This document shows, one piece after another, positions 37,367 to 45,225 of a stretch of DNA of 64,000 bases (position 1 is its first letter; every line of letters begins with the position of its first letter). The notes under the pieces are model-generated. The model saw only the letters and a program-made list of their open reading frames with translations. It was not told the origin of the DNA and did not search any database. The DNA is taken from NCBI RefSeq assembly GCF_003313245.1, contig NZ_QJSD01000001.1, positions 62,001-126,000 of the forward strand, given 5' to 3'. A program made the position numbers and the translations under genes. This DNA is from Primorskyibacter marinus (lineage in GTDB: Bacteria; Pseudomonadota; Alphaproteobacteria; Rhodobacterales; Rhodobacteraceae).

Positions 37367-38923
37367 ATGGATAACGGGATCTTCATCGGGGGCGGCGGGG
37401 CGGACTATGTCGAGAAGCAGTTTCTTGATCTCAAATACGCCAATCGGCACGGGCTGATCGCAGGGGCGACCGGCACCGGGAAAACCGTCACGCTTCAGAT
37501 CCTGGCCGAGGGGTTCTCTGCCGCGGGCGTGCCGGTCTTCCTGTCGGATGTCAAAGGCGACCTGTCGGGGCTGGCGGAACCCGGCAGTGCGGAGGTCAAG
37601 TTGCATGATGCCTTCACCGAACGCGCGGCCCGGATAGGGTTTACTGACTTCAGCTATGATGCATTCCCGGCCGTATTCTGGGATCTGTTCGGCAAGCAGG
37701 GCCATCCCGTGCGCACCACCGTGGCCGAGATGGGTCCATTGCTGATATCGCGGCTGCTGGATCTGACCGAGGCGCAGGAAGGCATCCTCAACATCGCCTT
37801 TCGTCTGGCCGATGAGCAAGGGTTGCCCATTCTCGACCTCAAGGATTTGCAGGCGCTGCTGGTCTGGACGGGCGAAAACCGTGCAGAGCTCAGCCTGCGC
37901 TATGGCAACATCTCGGTGGCGTCGATCGGGGCAATTCAACGCCGCCTGCTGGTGCTGGAAAATCAGGGCGGGGGGCAGATATTCGGTGAACCGGCGCTCG
38001 ATTTGGCCGACATGATGCGCGTGGGGGCGGACGGACGTGGCCAGATCAATATCCTTGCCGCCGACACGTTGATGGGTGCGCCACGGCTTTATGCGACTTT
38101 CCTGTTGTGGCTGCTGTCAGAGCTGTTTGAAGAGCTGCCCGAGGTTGGTGACCCCGACAAACCCAAACTCGTCTTCTTTTTCGACGAAGCACATTTGCTG
38201 TTCGACGATGCGCCAAAGGCGCTGGTCGACAAGGTCGAACAGGTTGCGCGGCTGATCCGGTCAAAGGGCGTCGGTGTTTATTTCATCAGTCAGAACCCCG
38301 ATGACATTCCCGAGGATATTCTCGGCCAGCTTGGCAACCGGGTCCAGCACGCCTTGCGCGCCTTCACGGCGCGGGACAAGAAAGCCCTGCGGATGGCGGC
38401 TGAAACCTACCGGCCCAACCCGGATTTCGACACCGAAGCGACGATCCGCGAGGTCGGCGTGGGCGAGGCGGTGACCTCGATGCTGATGAAAAAAGGCGTG
38501 CCGGGGATCGTGCAACGCACGTTGATCCGCCCACCATCATCGAAACTGGGGCCGATCACGGATAGCGCGCGGTCCCGGATCAACGCCGCATCCGATCTGG
38601 GCACTAAATACGCCGATGCCGTGGATCGCGATTCCGCCAGCGAAATGCTGCAACGGCGTGCTGACACCGCCGCCCGCGCCGCAGAAGACGCAGAGCGTCG
38701 CGAGGAAGAGCAGTCCGCAGCAGAACGTGAGTACAGCGCCGGACGGCGCTATTCCGGCACACGGGTGGCGCGTTCTTCCTCAAAGTCGCGGAAAGGCACG
38801 CTCGATTTCGACGATAGCAGTCTCGGCGGTGCCATTGCCAACGTCCTTGTCAAAGAACTCAAAGGCACCACTGGTCGCCGCATTGTTCGCGGCATTCTGG
38901 GCGGTCTCTTCAAGGCCCGATAA
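37367..38923 (+). CDS. HerA-like ATPase, DUF853 (YjgR) family
   Basis: The 518-residue protein has Walker A GATGTGKT (33-40), VFLSDVKGDLSGLAEPG, the Walker B region LVFFFDEAHLLFDD, and a C-terminal Arg-finger-like region around VGVYFISQNPDDIPEDIL. This order is typical of HerA/FtsK-like hexameric ATPases of the DUF853 family. A charged, partly coiled segment (about 420-470) precedes a basic C-terminus. Its cellular role is not established. The ATG at 37367 follows a GGGG-rich site, and the conserved part begins right after it. Confidence 0.88.
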   Translation: MDNGIFIGGGGADYVEKQFLDLKYANRHGLIAGATGTGKTVTLQILAEGFSAAGVPVFLSDVKGDLSGLAEPGSAEVKLHDAFTERAARIGFTDFSYDAFPAVFWDLFGKQGHPVRTTVAEMGPLLISRLLDLTEAQEGILNIAFRLADEQGLPILDLKDLQALLVWTGENRAELSLRYGNISVASIGAIQRRLLVLENQGGGQIFGEPALDLADMMRVGADGRGQINILAADTLMGAPRLYATFLLWLLSELFEELPEVGDPDKPKLVFFFDEAHLLFDDAPKALVDKVEQVARLIRSKGVGVYFISQNPDDIPEDILGQLGNRVQHALRAFTARDKKALRMAAETYRPNPDFDTEATIREVGVGEAVTSMLMKKGVPGIVQRTLIRPPSSKLGPITDSARSRINAASDLGTKYADAVDRDSASEMLQRRADTAARAAEDAERREEEQSAAEREYSAGRRYSGTRVARSSSKSRKGTLDFDDSSLGGAIANVLVKELKGTTGRRIVRGILGGLFKAR

Positions 38924-38954
38924 CGCCGCCACGCCCTGAACAAGGGCACCACCC

Positions 38955-38990
38955 CTTCTTCTTGGCACAAATACTCCCGCCGGAGGCGTC
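38955..38990 (-). repeat. Dispersed intergenic motif (copy 2)
   Basis: The 23 bases at 38955-38977 match 18641-18663 at 21 positions. On the minus strand a short GC-rich dyad (GCCTCCGGCGGGAG) is followed by TATTTG and then the shared tail. It lies between convergent genes and may act as a terminator. Confidence 0.5.
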
Positions 38991-39035
38991 GACCTTCTCA
39001 AACCGGACCGCCGCAGGATCGTTGGCGCAGAAATC

Positions 39036-40331
39036 TCAGCGCTCCGGCAACAGGCCCCGCGGACTGAAACGCAGCACCAAAAGCAGGATCAAACCCATGG
39101 TCAGCAGCCGCATATGCGCCACGCTGTCCAGGAGGTGGCCTTTCAGCCAGGATCCGTCGCTCATCCCGGCGGTGATCAGTCCCATCAGGGCGCTTCCGAT
39201 CGGCTCCACCTCGACCCATAGGAACCAGATCAGGAACCCGCCAAGGACCGCGCCCAGATTGTTGCCAGAGCCGCCGACAATCACCATCACCCAGACAAGA
39301 AACGTATAGCGCAGCGGTTGGTAGCTGCTTGGAGTCAATTGCCCGTCCAGCGTGGTCATCATGGCCCCGGCAATACCGCAAATCGCAGAGCCGAGGATGA
39401 AGATCTGAAGATGCCGGCCAGTGACATCCTTGCCCATCGCCCGTGCGGCGGTTTCATTGTCGCGGATCGCACGCATCATCCGCCCCCAAGGGCTTCTCAG
39501 CGCCAGTTGCGACAGGGTCAGAAGCACCACCAGAACAGCCGCAAAAAGCGCCCCGTAGCCCAGTTTGACGAAAAGCGTGGATGCGGTGGTTGGATCAAGC
39601 CCGAAGCCCGCAGCGCGTTCGACAAAGCCGGGATCGTTCTGCAAGTCGATTTCGTAGGGCAGGGGACGCGGCAGACCGATGACATTCTTGACGCCGCGCG
39701 TCAGCCAATCCTCATTCTTCATTATGGCGATGACGATCTCGGCAATACCAAGCGTGGCAATGGCAAGGTAATCCGACCGCAACCCCAGCGCGGTCTTGCC
39801 GATCAGCCAGGCTGCCCCGGCCGCCAGAAGGCCGCCCACCGGCCAGGCGATCAATACCGGCAATCCCAACCCACCAAGATACCCGGTGGTTGCGGGGCTG
39901 ATCGCCTCGACCGCATCAACGCCTGCATCGAACACGGCGCGGAAGATGAAAAAACCCGCCACGATCAGGACAAAGACCACCAGTCCGCGCAACCGCCCGG
40001 CAAGCCGTCCCCAAGCGATAACCGCAGCAGCGATGACCCCCGCGCCGACCAACAGCCCGCCAAGCACCCGCAAGCCGCCTGCTGCCCAAGCCTCTGCCAC
40101 GGGCGGCGCGGAAACAAGAACTGTTGCCAGCCCGCCCAAGGCCACGAAGCCCATGATGCCGACGTTGAACAGTCCCGCAAAACCCCATTGCAGGTTTACG
40201 CCCAGGCTCATTATCGCCGAAATCAGCCCCATATTCAGGATCAACAGGGCAGTGTTCCAGCTTTGCAGAAACCCGGATCCAAGGATCAGCAGCGCCACGA
40301 CTGCAAACAGGATAATCTCGCGTGAGGTCAT
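39036..40331 (-). CDS. livM: Branched-chain amino acid ABC importer permease LivM
   Basis: The 431-residue inner-membrane protein has about ten hydrophobic segments. Family features are NMGLISAIMSLGVNLQWGFAGLFNVG near the start, GLRSDYLAIATLGIAEIV in the middle and SPWGRMMRAIRDNETAARAMGKD, the EAA-like ATPase contact loop. It should pair with LivH, but its gene is 1.8 kb away from livH, beyond a sulfotransferase and a MarR gene on the same strand. The ATG at 40331 is preceded by GGAGACC. Confidence 0.95.
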   Translation of the reverse strand: MTSREIILFAVVALLILGSGFLQSWNTALLILNMGLISAIMSLGVNLQWGFAGLFNVGIMGFVALGGLATVLVSAPPVAEAWAAGGLRVLGGLLVGAGVIAAAVIAWGRLAGRLRGLVVFVLIVAGFFIFRAVFDAGVDAVEAISPATTGYLGGLGLPVLIAWPVGGLLAAGAAWLIGKTALGLRSDYLAIATLGIAEIVIAIMKNEDWLTRGVKNVIGLPRPLPYEIDLQNDPGFVERAAGFGLDPTTASTLFVKLGYGALFAAVLVVLLTLSQLALRSPWGRMMRAIRDNETAARAMGKDVTGRHLQIFILGSAICGIAGAMMTTLDGQLTPSSYQPLRYTFLVWVMVIVGGSGNNLGAVLGGFLIWFLWVEVEPIGSALMGLITAGMSDGSWLKGHLLDSVAHMRLLTMGLILLLVLRFSPRGLLPER

Positions 40332-40513
40332 CGGGATGGTCTCCGTCTTGCTGAACAAACTTGCGCGCTGGTCCGGATGTCGGACTGTGGCGCAGTTTGC
40401 ACGTCAAGGGCAGGGAGGCAAAGCAGGAATTGGCGTCAACTTCGCCTGTGACAAAGAAAAACCGGCTCCGCGAAGGCGGTGCCGGGTGCATTCTCCCTGA
40501 AACGGACCGAGGC

Positions 40514-40969
40514 TCAGCTTTCGGCTTTGTCAGCCTTCTCGCCGGTCACGGCATTTGTCAGCTTGCGCAACACGCGTGCGGATTTCTCCATCGACTTTTC
40601 AGGCATCTCCGAAAGCGCGTCACCAAGCAGAACGGTCAGCTCTTTTTCGACCCCTTGCAGCACGGTGCGGCCTGCATCTGTCAGCAGAACCTTGCGGGCG
40701 CGCTTTTCGTCTTCGTTTATCTTCAGCTCGACATAGCCTTTTTCGGCCAGACGGTTGACGATCTGGAACATTCGCTGACGGGTCAACGAGAAGGCGCGAC
40801 CGAGGGCTGCGACCGACTGGTCCTCCTTGTTGGCCAGACGACGCAGAACCAGCCAGCCGGCGGTGGTCAGGCCCTTGTCGGCCAGCATCTTGTTACTGGT
40901 AATCGCGGATTGCAGCGAAAATGCATTCACGATGATGCGGGCGAAATCTGTGGTTGTGCTCTTGCTCAT
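40514..40969 (-). CDS. MarR family transcriptional regulator
   Basis: The 151-residue protein has a winged-helix MarR domain: LTTAGWLVLRRLANKED, a recognition-helix region GRAFSLTRQRMFQIVNRLAEKG, and the wing INEDEKRARKVLLTDAG. Dimerisation helices flank it. MarR proteins bind palindromic operators and usually repress themselves and a neighbour, often responding to small phenolic or lipophilic ligands. Two inverted 12-base sites frame its promoter. GGGAGC precedes the ATG. Its target may include livM downstream. Confidence 0.92.
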   Translation of the reverse strand: MSKSTTTDFARIIVNAFSLQSAITSNKMLADKGLTTAGWLVLRRLANKEDQSVAALGRAFSLTRQRMFQIVNRLAEKGYVELKINEDEKRARKVLLTDAGRTVLQGVEKELTVLLGDALSEMPEKSMEKSARVLRKLTNAVTGEKADKAES

Positions 40970-40980
40970 GACAATATGCT
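40969..40980. promoter_or_regulatory. Operator-like site overlapping the marR start
   Basis: TGACAATATGCT here is the exact reverse complement of AGCATATTGTCA at 41043-41054. It overlaps the last base of the marR start codon and the spacer before it, close to the ribosome site. Confidence 0.5.
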
Positions 40981-41027
40981 CCCGGAGTTATCTGATGAGG
41001 GTGCCGGTGTTCCAGCGTTTGCGGAAC

Positions 41028-41055
41028 ATTTTGGGTACACCCAGCATATTGTCAA
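41028..41055 (-). promoter_or_regulatory. Candidate marR promoter with overlapping operator-like site
   Basis: On the minus strand TTGACA (41055-41050) and CAAAAT (41033-41028) are 16 bases apart. AGCATATTGTCA (41043-41054) overlaps the -35 box, and its inverted copy lies at 40969-40980. A second dyad, TGTTCC and GGAACA (41009-41029), lies just downstream. Confidence 0.5.
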
Positions 41056-41061
41056 GGGGCT

Positions 41062-42102
41062 TTACGGTTTTTGGCCGCTGTCGGCAGCGTTGTGCCTGTT
41101 CTGTTTCAAGGCTTCACGCAACCTCGTTTCCTGCGCGCTCTGCGCCTTCCAGACAGTGTGGGCAATAGCTACCGCCTCATCTGTTGTCAGGCCCGGATAG
41201 TCCTGCCAAGGATCATTCAGATCGGGCAGGGGCGAACGGAACAGCGCACCCCCGTCAGGCAGATACCGCGCAGCGATCCGGGCGTTGCTCTCGGCAAATT
41301 CCTGGGCAATTTCCAGTCGCTCACCTGGCGGATAAAGCGCCTGATGCTCTGGCTTGTCAGGACGATCCTGGGACCATGCTTCAAGCGCTTTCTGAAGCAA
41401 TCGATACTCGTGGCTGATCCGTCGCTCCTTGGGGAATTTCATCAGGAAATCCATCGCCGCGCGGTTCAGCTTGTCATTGCGGCGCGGTGCTTGCCTGTAG
41501 TCAGAGGTCAGCGTCAGCCCGAGCACGTCCATGAACTGTTCGACCAGCGAGGTTTCAAAGAATTTAGGCTCAAAACTCCGCACGCAGATCCGGTCGATGC
41601 CGATGACATTCTCCCAGTCGCGCAGGACATGATCGTAGTTCAGGCTCGCTTTGATCTGCCGCAAATAGCTGTGGCGATCATTGAAGACGGCACCACCGCG
41701 CAATTGCTGTCGGTAAACTGATTCCAGCCATTCATCCTGTCTGCGCAGATAGACCAGCATGTTAATGTCATAGTCTGAAAAATATTGCGTCAGCCGTTTC
41801 AGATCATTGATATGAAACAACGACTCTGAACTGATGACGATATTTTCTGCGCCGCTTTTTTCGCGTTCGCGGGCCAATACCCGGCGCACCTTGGCAGCAT
41901 CGGCCTGCCGGATCCACGCCAGTTGCTTGTCATCGGTGCGAAAAAAATTGCCGAATGTGTGATGCGCATTCCATTGCCGCCCGGTTTCCGGATAAAGCCA
42001 GCCATTCTGCGCCAGCACCTCGCGATTGAGCGAACAATGCAATTGGATTGTGGTCGTGCCGGTCTTGGGCAGTCCGGTGTGGATCAGGAGCTTCGGTTTC
42101 AC
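41062..42102 (-). CDS. Sulfotransferase-like protein
   Basis: The 346-residue protein starts with the PAPS 5'-phosphosulfate-binding motif LPKTGTTTIQ (11-20) after a beta strand (KLLIHTG). A second conserved stretch, NIVISSESLFH, and NMLVYLRRQDEWLESVYRQQL (3'-phosphate binding) follow. This resembles bacterial sulfotransferases that modify polysaccharides or lipids; the acceptor is unknown. Translation probably starts at GTG (42102), with only a weak ribosome site. It lies between livH and marR on the same strand and is not related to amino acid uptake. Confidence 0.82.
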   Translation of the reverse strand: MKPKLLIHTGLPKTGTTTIQLHCSLNREVLAQNGWLYPETGRQWNAHHTFGNFFRTDDKQLAWIRQADAAKVRRVLAREREKSGAENIVISSESLFHINDLKRLTQYFSDYDINMLVYLRRQDEWLESVYRQQLRGGAVFNDRHSYLRQIKASLNYDHVLRDWENVIGIDRICVRSFEPKFFETSLVEQFMDVLGLTLTSDYRQAPRRNDKLNRAAMDFLMKFPKERRISHEYRLLQKALEAWSQDRPDKPEHQALYPPGERLEIAQEFAESNARIAARYLPDGGALFRSPLPDLNDPWQDYPGLTTDEAVAIAHTVWKAQSAQETRLREALKQNRHNAADSGQKP

Positions 42103-42169
42103 AAGCTATACTCTAGGGCTGGCGTTTGTTTTTCTATCTGAGGCGTTGTTTCAGCGCGTGGCCGGTAAA

Positions 42170-43183
42170 TCAAACTGATTTTCCCCGGAACAGGCCGGTT
42201 GGCCGGAACAACAGCACGATCAGCAGGATCATGAAGCTGACGGCGAATTTATATTCCGTACTCAAAAGCTGTACCAAACCGTCCGGCTCCAGCGGTCCGG
42301 GCATCATATAGACCAGCACTTTTTTCCAGGCATAGGTGATGCCCACCTCGGAAAACGCAATGACAAAACCGCCTGCGATTGCGCCCACCGGGCTGCCCAA
42401 ACCCCCGACAATGGCGCTGGCAAAGATCGGCAGCAGCAGTTGGAAATAGGTGAACGGCTTGAAGCTTTTGTCCAGCCCATACAGCGTGCCCGCCACCGTC
42501 GCCAATGCCGCGACAAGCAGCCATGTGACCAGCACCACCCGTTCGGGGTTGATACCCGACAGCAGCGCCAGATCCTCGTTATCCGAATAGGCCCGCATGG
42601 ATTTGCCGGTGCGGGTGCGGTTGAGAAACCAGAACAGCAATGCGACCACAACCACGGCCGTTACCAGCGTGATGGCCTGTGTGCTCTTGATCGCCAGCCC
42701 TTCGTCAAGGCCGGTCATTGCCTTGAAGTCGCGCGCGCTGATGATGAACCGTTCACCATCGGCAAAGCGCTGATCTTCCGGCCCGATGATAAAGCGCGTG
42801 ACGCCGTTATAGATGAACATCACCCCCATGGAGACGATGACAAGGATCACCGGTTTGGCCTTTTGCGCGCGATAAAAGCGATAGACCGCACGGTCCGTCA
42901 GCAAGACCATCGCAGCAGCACCAGCAATCCCGAAGGGCAGGGCCAGCAATGCCGTGGGCAGCGGGCCCAGGCTGATCCCCGCCGCCTGCATCGCCCATGT
43001 CACCAGCACGACCACCATTGTGCCGAAGGCCATCGTGTCGCCATGCGCAAAGTTCGAAAACCGCAGAATGCCATAGATCAGCGTGACGCCCAAAGCGCCA
43101 AGCGCCAACTGGCTGCCATAGGCAAGTGCCGGGATCAGAACGAAGTTTGCCAGCGTTATCAGACCATTGAGAAGGTCCATCAT
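42170..43183 (-). CDS. livH: Branched-chain amino acid ABC importer permease LivH
   Basis: The 337-residue inner-membrane protein has about eight hydrophobic segments. LGALGVTLIYGILRFSNFAHGD is the LivH N-terminal hallmark; MRAYSDNEDLALLSGINPERV is the ATPase contact loop; PIFASAIVGGLGSPVGAIAGG is the conserved late helix. It overlaps the upstream 80-residue membrane-protein gene by four bases (ATGA). Confidence 0.95.
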   Translation of the reverse strand: MMDLLNGLITLANFVLIPALAYGSQLALGALGVTLIYGILRFSNFAHGDTMAFGTMVVVLVTWAMQAAGISLGPLPTALLALPFGIAGAAAMVLLTDRAVYRFYRAQKAKPVILVIVSMGVMFIYNGVTRFIIGPEDQRFADGERFIISARDFKAMTGLDEGLAIKSTQAITLVTAVVVVALLFWFLNRTRTGKSMRAYSDNEDLALLSGINPERVVLVTWLLVAALATVAGTLYGLDKSFKPFTYFQLLLPIFASAIVGGLGSPVGAIAGGFVIAFSEVGITYAWKKVLVYMMPGPLEPDGLVQLLSTEYKFAVSFMILLIVLLFRPTGLFRGKSV

Positions 43184-43422
43184 CCGGCCTCCGGCATACG
43201 GTTAGCGTGCAGGCGCAGGATCACATCCGTCGGCACAGCAAGCGCCAGTCCGGTGCAGAGCATGATAGACCCCTCTGCGCGTAAGTTGCGGCCAATGGCG
43301 CGCAGGCCCAAAGCCATTGCAATGTAAGGAACCACGACGAACAAAAGCCCGAGCACGATTGCAAACGCGCCCAAAGAGCACGACAGCAAGGCGGCGATGC
43401 GGCCCATTTGCGTGTAACTCAT
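43180..43422 (-). CDS. 80-residue two-helix membrane protein in the liv operon
   Basis: The protein begins MSYTQMGRIAALLSCSLG and has two hydrophobic segments (about 10-40 and 52-68) separated by a basic loop, GLRAIGRNLRAEGS. Its start lies three bases after the livF stop, with GGGGGG as ribosome site inside the end of livF, and its stop overlaps the livH start. This tight packing argues for real expression. I do not recognise the family; an accessory role in the importer is inferred from position only. Confidence 0.75.
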   Translation of the reverse strand: MSYTQMGRIAALLSCSLGAFAIVLGLLFVVVPYIAMALGLRAIGRNLRAEGSIMLCTGLALAVPTDVILRLHANRMPEAG

Positions 43423-43425
43423 ACC

Positions 43426-44253
43426 CTATCCCCCCAGAAAACTCTTGCGCACGTCCTCATCGGCCAGCAATTCCTTGCCCGTTCCGGTGAACGCATTTGC
43501 GCCTTGCACCAGCACATAGCCCTTGTCGGCGATTGCGAGCGCCTGCCGGGCGTTCTGTTCAACCATCAGGATCGGGATGCTGGTGCGCGCAACCTCGATG
43601 ATGCGGTCGAACAGCTCGTCCATGACGATCGGGCTGACGCCTGCGGTGGGTTCGTCCAGCATCAGCACCTTGGGCTTTGTCATCAGCGCGCGGCCGACGG
43701 CGACCTGTTGGCGCTGGCCGCCGGACAGTTCGCCCGCTGCCTGACGCCGCTTGTCGCGCAAGATCGGAAACAGGTCATAAACTTGCTCCATCGTGTCGCG
43801 AAAATCGTCCCGCCGCACGAAAGCGCCCATCTCCAGATTTTCTTCGACCGTCATCGAGGTGAAGATATTGTGGGTTTGCGGCACAAAGCCCATGCCCTTG
43901 ACCACGCGATCCTGCGGGCTGAGTTTGGTGATGTCCTCGCCGTCCAGCACCACATGGCCCTCGCGCAGATCCAGCATGCCGAAAACGGCCTTCATCGCGG
44001 TGGATTTGCCTGCGCCGTTGGGCCCGACGATCACCGCGATTTCCCCGCGTTCCACTGCGATTGTACAGCCGTGCAGAATGTCTGCGCCCCGCCCGTACCC
44101 ACCGGACATGTCCTTGCCGATCAGGAAAGGATTGCCTTGCGCATCAGTAGCCTTGCCGCCGCCCGCCGCACGCATGACCGATCCCATTCCGTGCGGATTG
44201 GTGATTGACCGGTCGCGATTGCCGCGATCATCCTGCCATGGGTTGCCGCTCAT
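43426..44253 (-). CDS. livF: Branched-chain amino acid ABC importer ATPase LivF
   Basis: The 275-residue ATPase has Walker A GPNGAGKST (77-85), Q-loop MGFVPQTHNIFTSMTVEENL, signature LSGGQRQQVAVGRAL, Walker B VLMLDEPTAGVSP, and the H-loop LMVEQNARQAL typical of LivF. The first 45 residues are a polar N-terminal extension that E. coli LivF lacks. It pairs with LivG, whose gene is 109 bases upstream. Confidence 0.95.
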   Translation of the reverse strand: MSGNPWQDDRGNRDRSITNPHGMGSVMRAAGGGKATDAQGNPFLIGKDMSGGYGRGADILHGCTIAVERGEIAVIVGPNGAGKSTAMKAVFGMLDLREGHVVLDGEDITKLSPQDRVVKGMGFVPQTHNIFTSMTVEENLEMGAFVRRDDFRDTMEQVYDLFPILRDKRRQAAGELSGGQRQQVAVGRALMTKPKVLMLDEPTAGVSPIVMDELFDRIIEVARTSIPILMVEQNARQALAIADKGYVLVQGANAFTGTGKELLADEDVRKSFLGG

Positions 44254-44362
44254 GCGCAGCCCGCCGAAAACGGTGCGAAACCGGTATTTTCAGTCACACA
44301 TCCGGGCGTGAGACACCGTTGACAACGGGCTTTGGTGGTAGGTTGTTCTGACAAACCCTCCA

Positions 44363-45139
44363 TCACACCATCTCCTTGTTCTTCAGGCCCGTGCCGAGAT
44401 AGGCCTCGATCACCGCATCATTGGCCTTGATCTCGTCAATCGTGCCTTGTGCGAGAACTTTGCCTTCGGCCATGACAATCACCGGGTCACAAAGGCGGCC
44501 GATGAAATCCATGTCGTGTTCGATCATGCAGAACGTATAGCCGCGCTCTTGATTCAGCCGCAAGATCGCGTCCCCGATGGTGTTGAGCAGGGTGCGGTTC
44601 ACACCCGCGCCGACCTCGTCAAGAAAGACGACCTTGGCATCCACCATCATCGTGCGGCCCAGTTCCAGCAGCTTTTTCTGCCCTCCGGACAGGTTGCCCG
44701 CACGTTCATCCTTGAGATGTGAAATCGTCAGAAAATCAAGGACTTCATCGGCCTTCTTTAGCAGAGCAGCCTCTTCCTGCGCAATCCGTCCGCGGCTGAA
44801 CCACGCGTTCCACAGCGTTTCACCCGACTGGCCGCCCGGAACCATCATCAGGTTTTCACGGCAGGTCATCGAGCCGAATTCATGCGCGATCTGGAAGGTG
44901 CGTAACATGCCTTTATGAAACAGGACATGTGGCGGCAGGCCGGAAATATCTTCGCCATCCATACTGACGCGCCCGGAGGTTGGCTCAAGAACGCCTGCTA
45001 TGACATTGAAAAGAGTTGTTTTTCCAGCGCCGTTCGGCCCAACAAGTCCGGTGATTGATCCGGTGGCGATCTCAAGCGACGCCCCATCAACGGCATGAAA
45101 TCCGCCAAAATGCTTGTGCAGGTTCTCAACCCGTATCAC
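44363..45139 (-). CDS. livG: Branched-chain amino acid ABC importer ATPase LivG
   Basis: The 258-residue ATPase has Walker A GPNGAGKTT (34-42), RTFQIAHEFGSMTCRENLM (Q-loop region), signature LSGGQKKLLELGRTMM, Walker B VVFLDEVGAGVNRTL, and FCMIEHDMDFIGRLCDPVIVM, the LivG-type H-loop and tail. The usual Walker B ending DEP is DEV here, a conservative change next to the catalytic Glu. The start is GTG at 45139, with AAGGGG six bases upstream. It follows livK after a hairpin. Confidence 0.94.
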   Translation of the reverse strand: MIRVENLHKHFGGFHAVDGASLEIATGSITGLVGPNGAGKTTLFNVIAGVLEPTSGRVSMDGEDISGLPPHVLFHKGMLRTFQIAHEFGSMTCRENLMMVPGGQSGETLWNAWFSRGRIAQEEAALLKKADEVLDFLTISHLKDERAGNLSGGQKKLLELGRTMMVDAKVVFLDEVGAGVNRTLLNTIGDAILRLNQERGYTFCMIEHDMDFIGRLCDPVIVMAEGKVLAQGTIDEIKANDAVIEAYLGTGLKNKEMV

Positions 45140-45184
45140 AGCACCCCTTTCCGCGCCTTGATGACGCCTCTCATCTTATTGAAA

Positions 45185-45204
45185 CAGCCCGGAAAACCGG
45201 GCTG
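45185..45204 (-). terminator. Intercistronic hairpin between livK and livG
   Basis: CAGCCCGG and CCGGGCTG form a perfect eight-pair stem with a four-base loop; on the minus strand TTTCAATAAG follows. It probably causes partial termination after livK. Confidence 0.6.
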
Positions 45205-45225
45205 CCTGGGTTTGCGCATTGACGT

